In this document: one piece after another, positions 6,088 through 6,234 of the stretch
Layout: each line of letters begins with the position of its first letter
Position numbering within the stretch: position 1 is the stretch's first letter
Position numbers and translations under genes: made by a program
Notes under the pieces: generated by a model
The model's input: the letters and a program-made list of their open reading frames with translations, nothing else
The model's database searches: none
Told to the model about the DNA's origin: nothing
From: Planctomycetota bacterium
GTDB lineage: Bacteria > Planctomycetota > Planctomycetia > Pirellulales > Pirellulaceae
Reading direction: 5' to 3'
Assembly (NCBI GenBank): GCA_024277285.1
Contig: JAJRVM010000208.1
Coordinates: forward strand, 1-6,234
DNA: 6,234 bases

Positions 6088-6234
6088 AGCCACAACCCAG
6101 GGCTGTGCTCGCTTTCGGCTTGCTGCGACCTGCGTTTCCCTAGCCCACGGCTTCCATTTGCTGAGGCATTGCAATTGCGTCGAGTCGGCTCAAGACGCTG
6201 GTCCTATCCACGCCTGGGATGGAATCCCAGGCCA
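6088..6234. other. Non-coding tail downstream of the FG-GAP gene
   Basis: No gene is visible in these 147 bp. The segment contains ACCCAGGGCT (6095-6104), matching 8 of 10 bases of ACCCTAGGCT at 116-125, and a TCGGCTT further on that recalls TCGGGGCTT at 143-151. It may be a degenerate relative of the left-hand element. GCAATTGC (6171-6178) is a small palindrome. A clean hairpin ends the window. Confidence 0.35.
6212..6232. terminator. Perfect 9-bp hairpin, possible terminator of the FG-GAP gene
   Basis: GCCTGGGAT (6212-6220) and ATCCCAGGC (6224-6232) are perfect reverse complements around the loop GGA. The hairpin lies about 125 bp beyond the stop codon. The window ends two bases later, so a following T-run cannot be seen. 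It could instead be an operator for a gene to the right. Confidence 0.4.

Noticed and set aside
5113..6174. A 353-codon open frame antisense to the FG-GAP gene
   Set aside because: It lies opposite a clearly coding sequence with nine conserved repeats. Long antisense frames are expected there because of GC-rich codon bias. No domain or start signal is visible.

Overview
The window most likely comes from a planctomycete, probably the Pirellulales lineage. This is inferred from style and was not confirmed by a database search. The clues are moderately high GC, loosely packed genes with long non-coding stretches, a large secreted FG-GAP/VCBS protein of a type common in Planctomycetes, an Arg-rich secreted protein with no recognisable family, and an intergenic palindromic element of a kind I recall from planctomycete and verrucomicrobial genomes.

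Layout, left to right. Positions 1-302 are non-coding and hold a 13-bp hairpin (1-43) and a two-hairpin palindromic element (71-149). Positions 303-1616 (minus) encode a complete type II citrate synthase, gltA, with all catalytic residues in place. Positions 1617-2055 are a long non-coding leader upstream of gltA with a GTCTC microsatellite, a bulged hairpin, a C9 run and a 14-bp perfect palindrome. Positions 2056-2376 (minus) hold what looks like the C-terminal remnant of an outer-membrane beta-barrel protein that has lost its front half. Positions 2417-3265 (minus) encode a 282-residue exported, Cys-free protein that is about 17% arginine and carries a duplicated helical motif. After a 221-bp divergent intergenic region, positions 3487-6087 (plus) encode an 866-residue exported protein with nine Ca-binding-type DxDxDG repeats (a predicted beta-propeller), a Pro/Lys/Gln-rich stalk and a separate C-terminal beta-rich domain. 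Positions 6088-6234 are non-coding and end in a perfect 9-bp hairpin.

How the genes relate: gltA is a housekeeping TCA-cycle gene and probably has its own promoter in the long leader. The two exported proteins are divergently transcribed from one intergenic region, which permits shared regulation but does not prove it. I see no defence system, CRISPR array, transposase, tRNA or rRNA. The window looks mostly ordinary. The points most worth a second look are the palindromic element, the truncated barrel, the Arg-rich protein and the domain architecture of the propeller protein.
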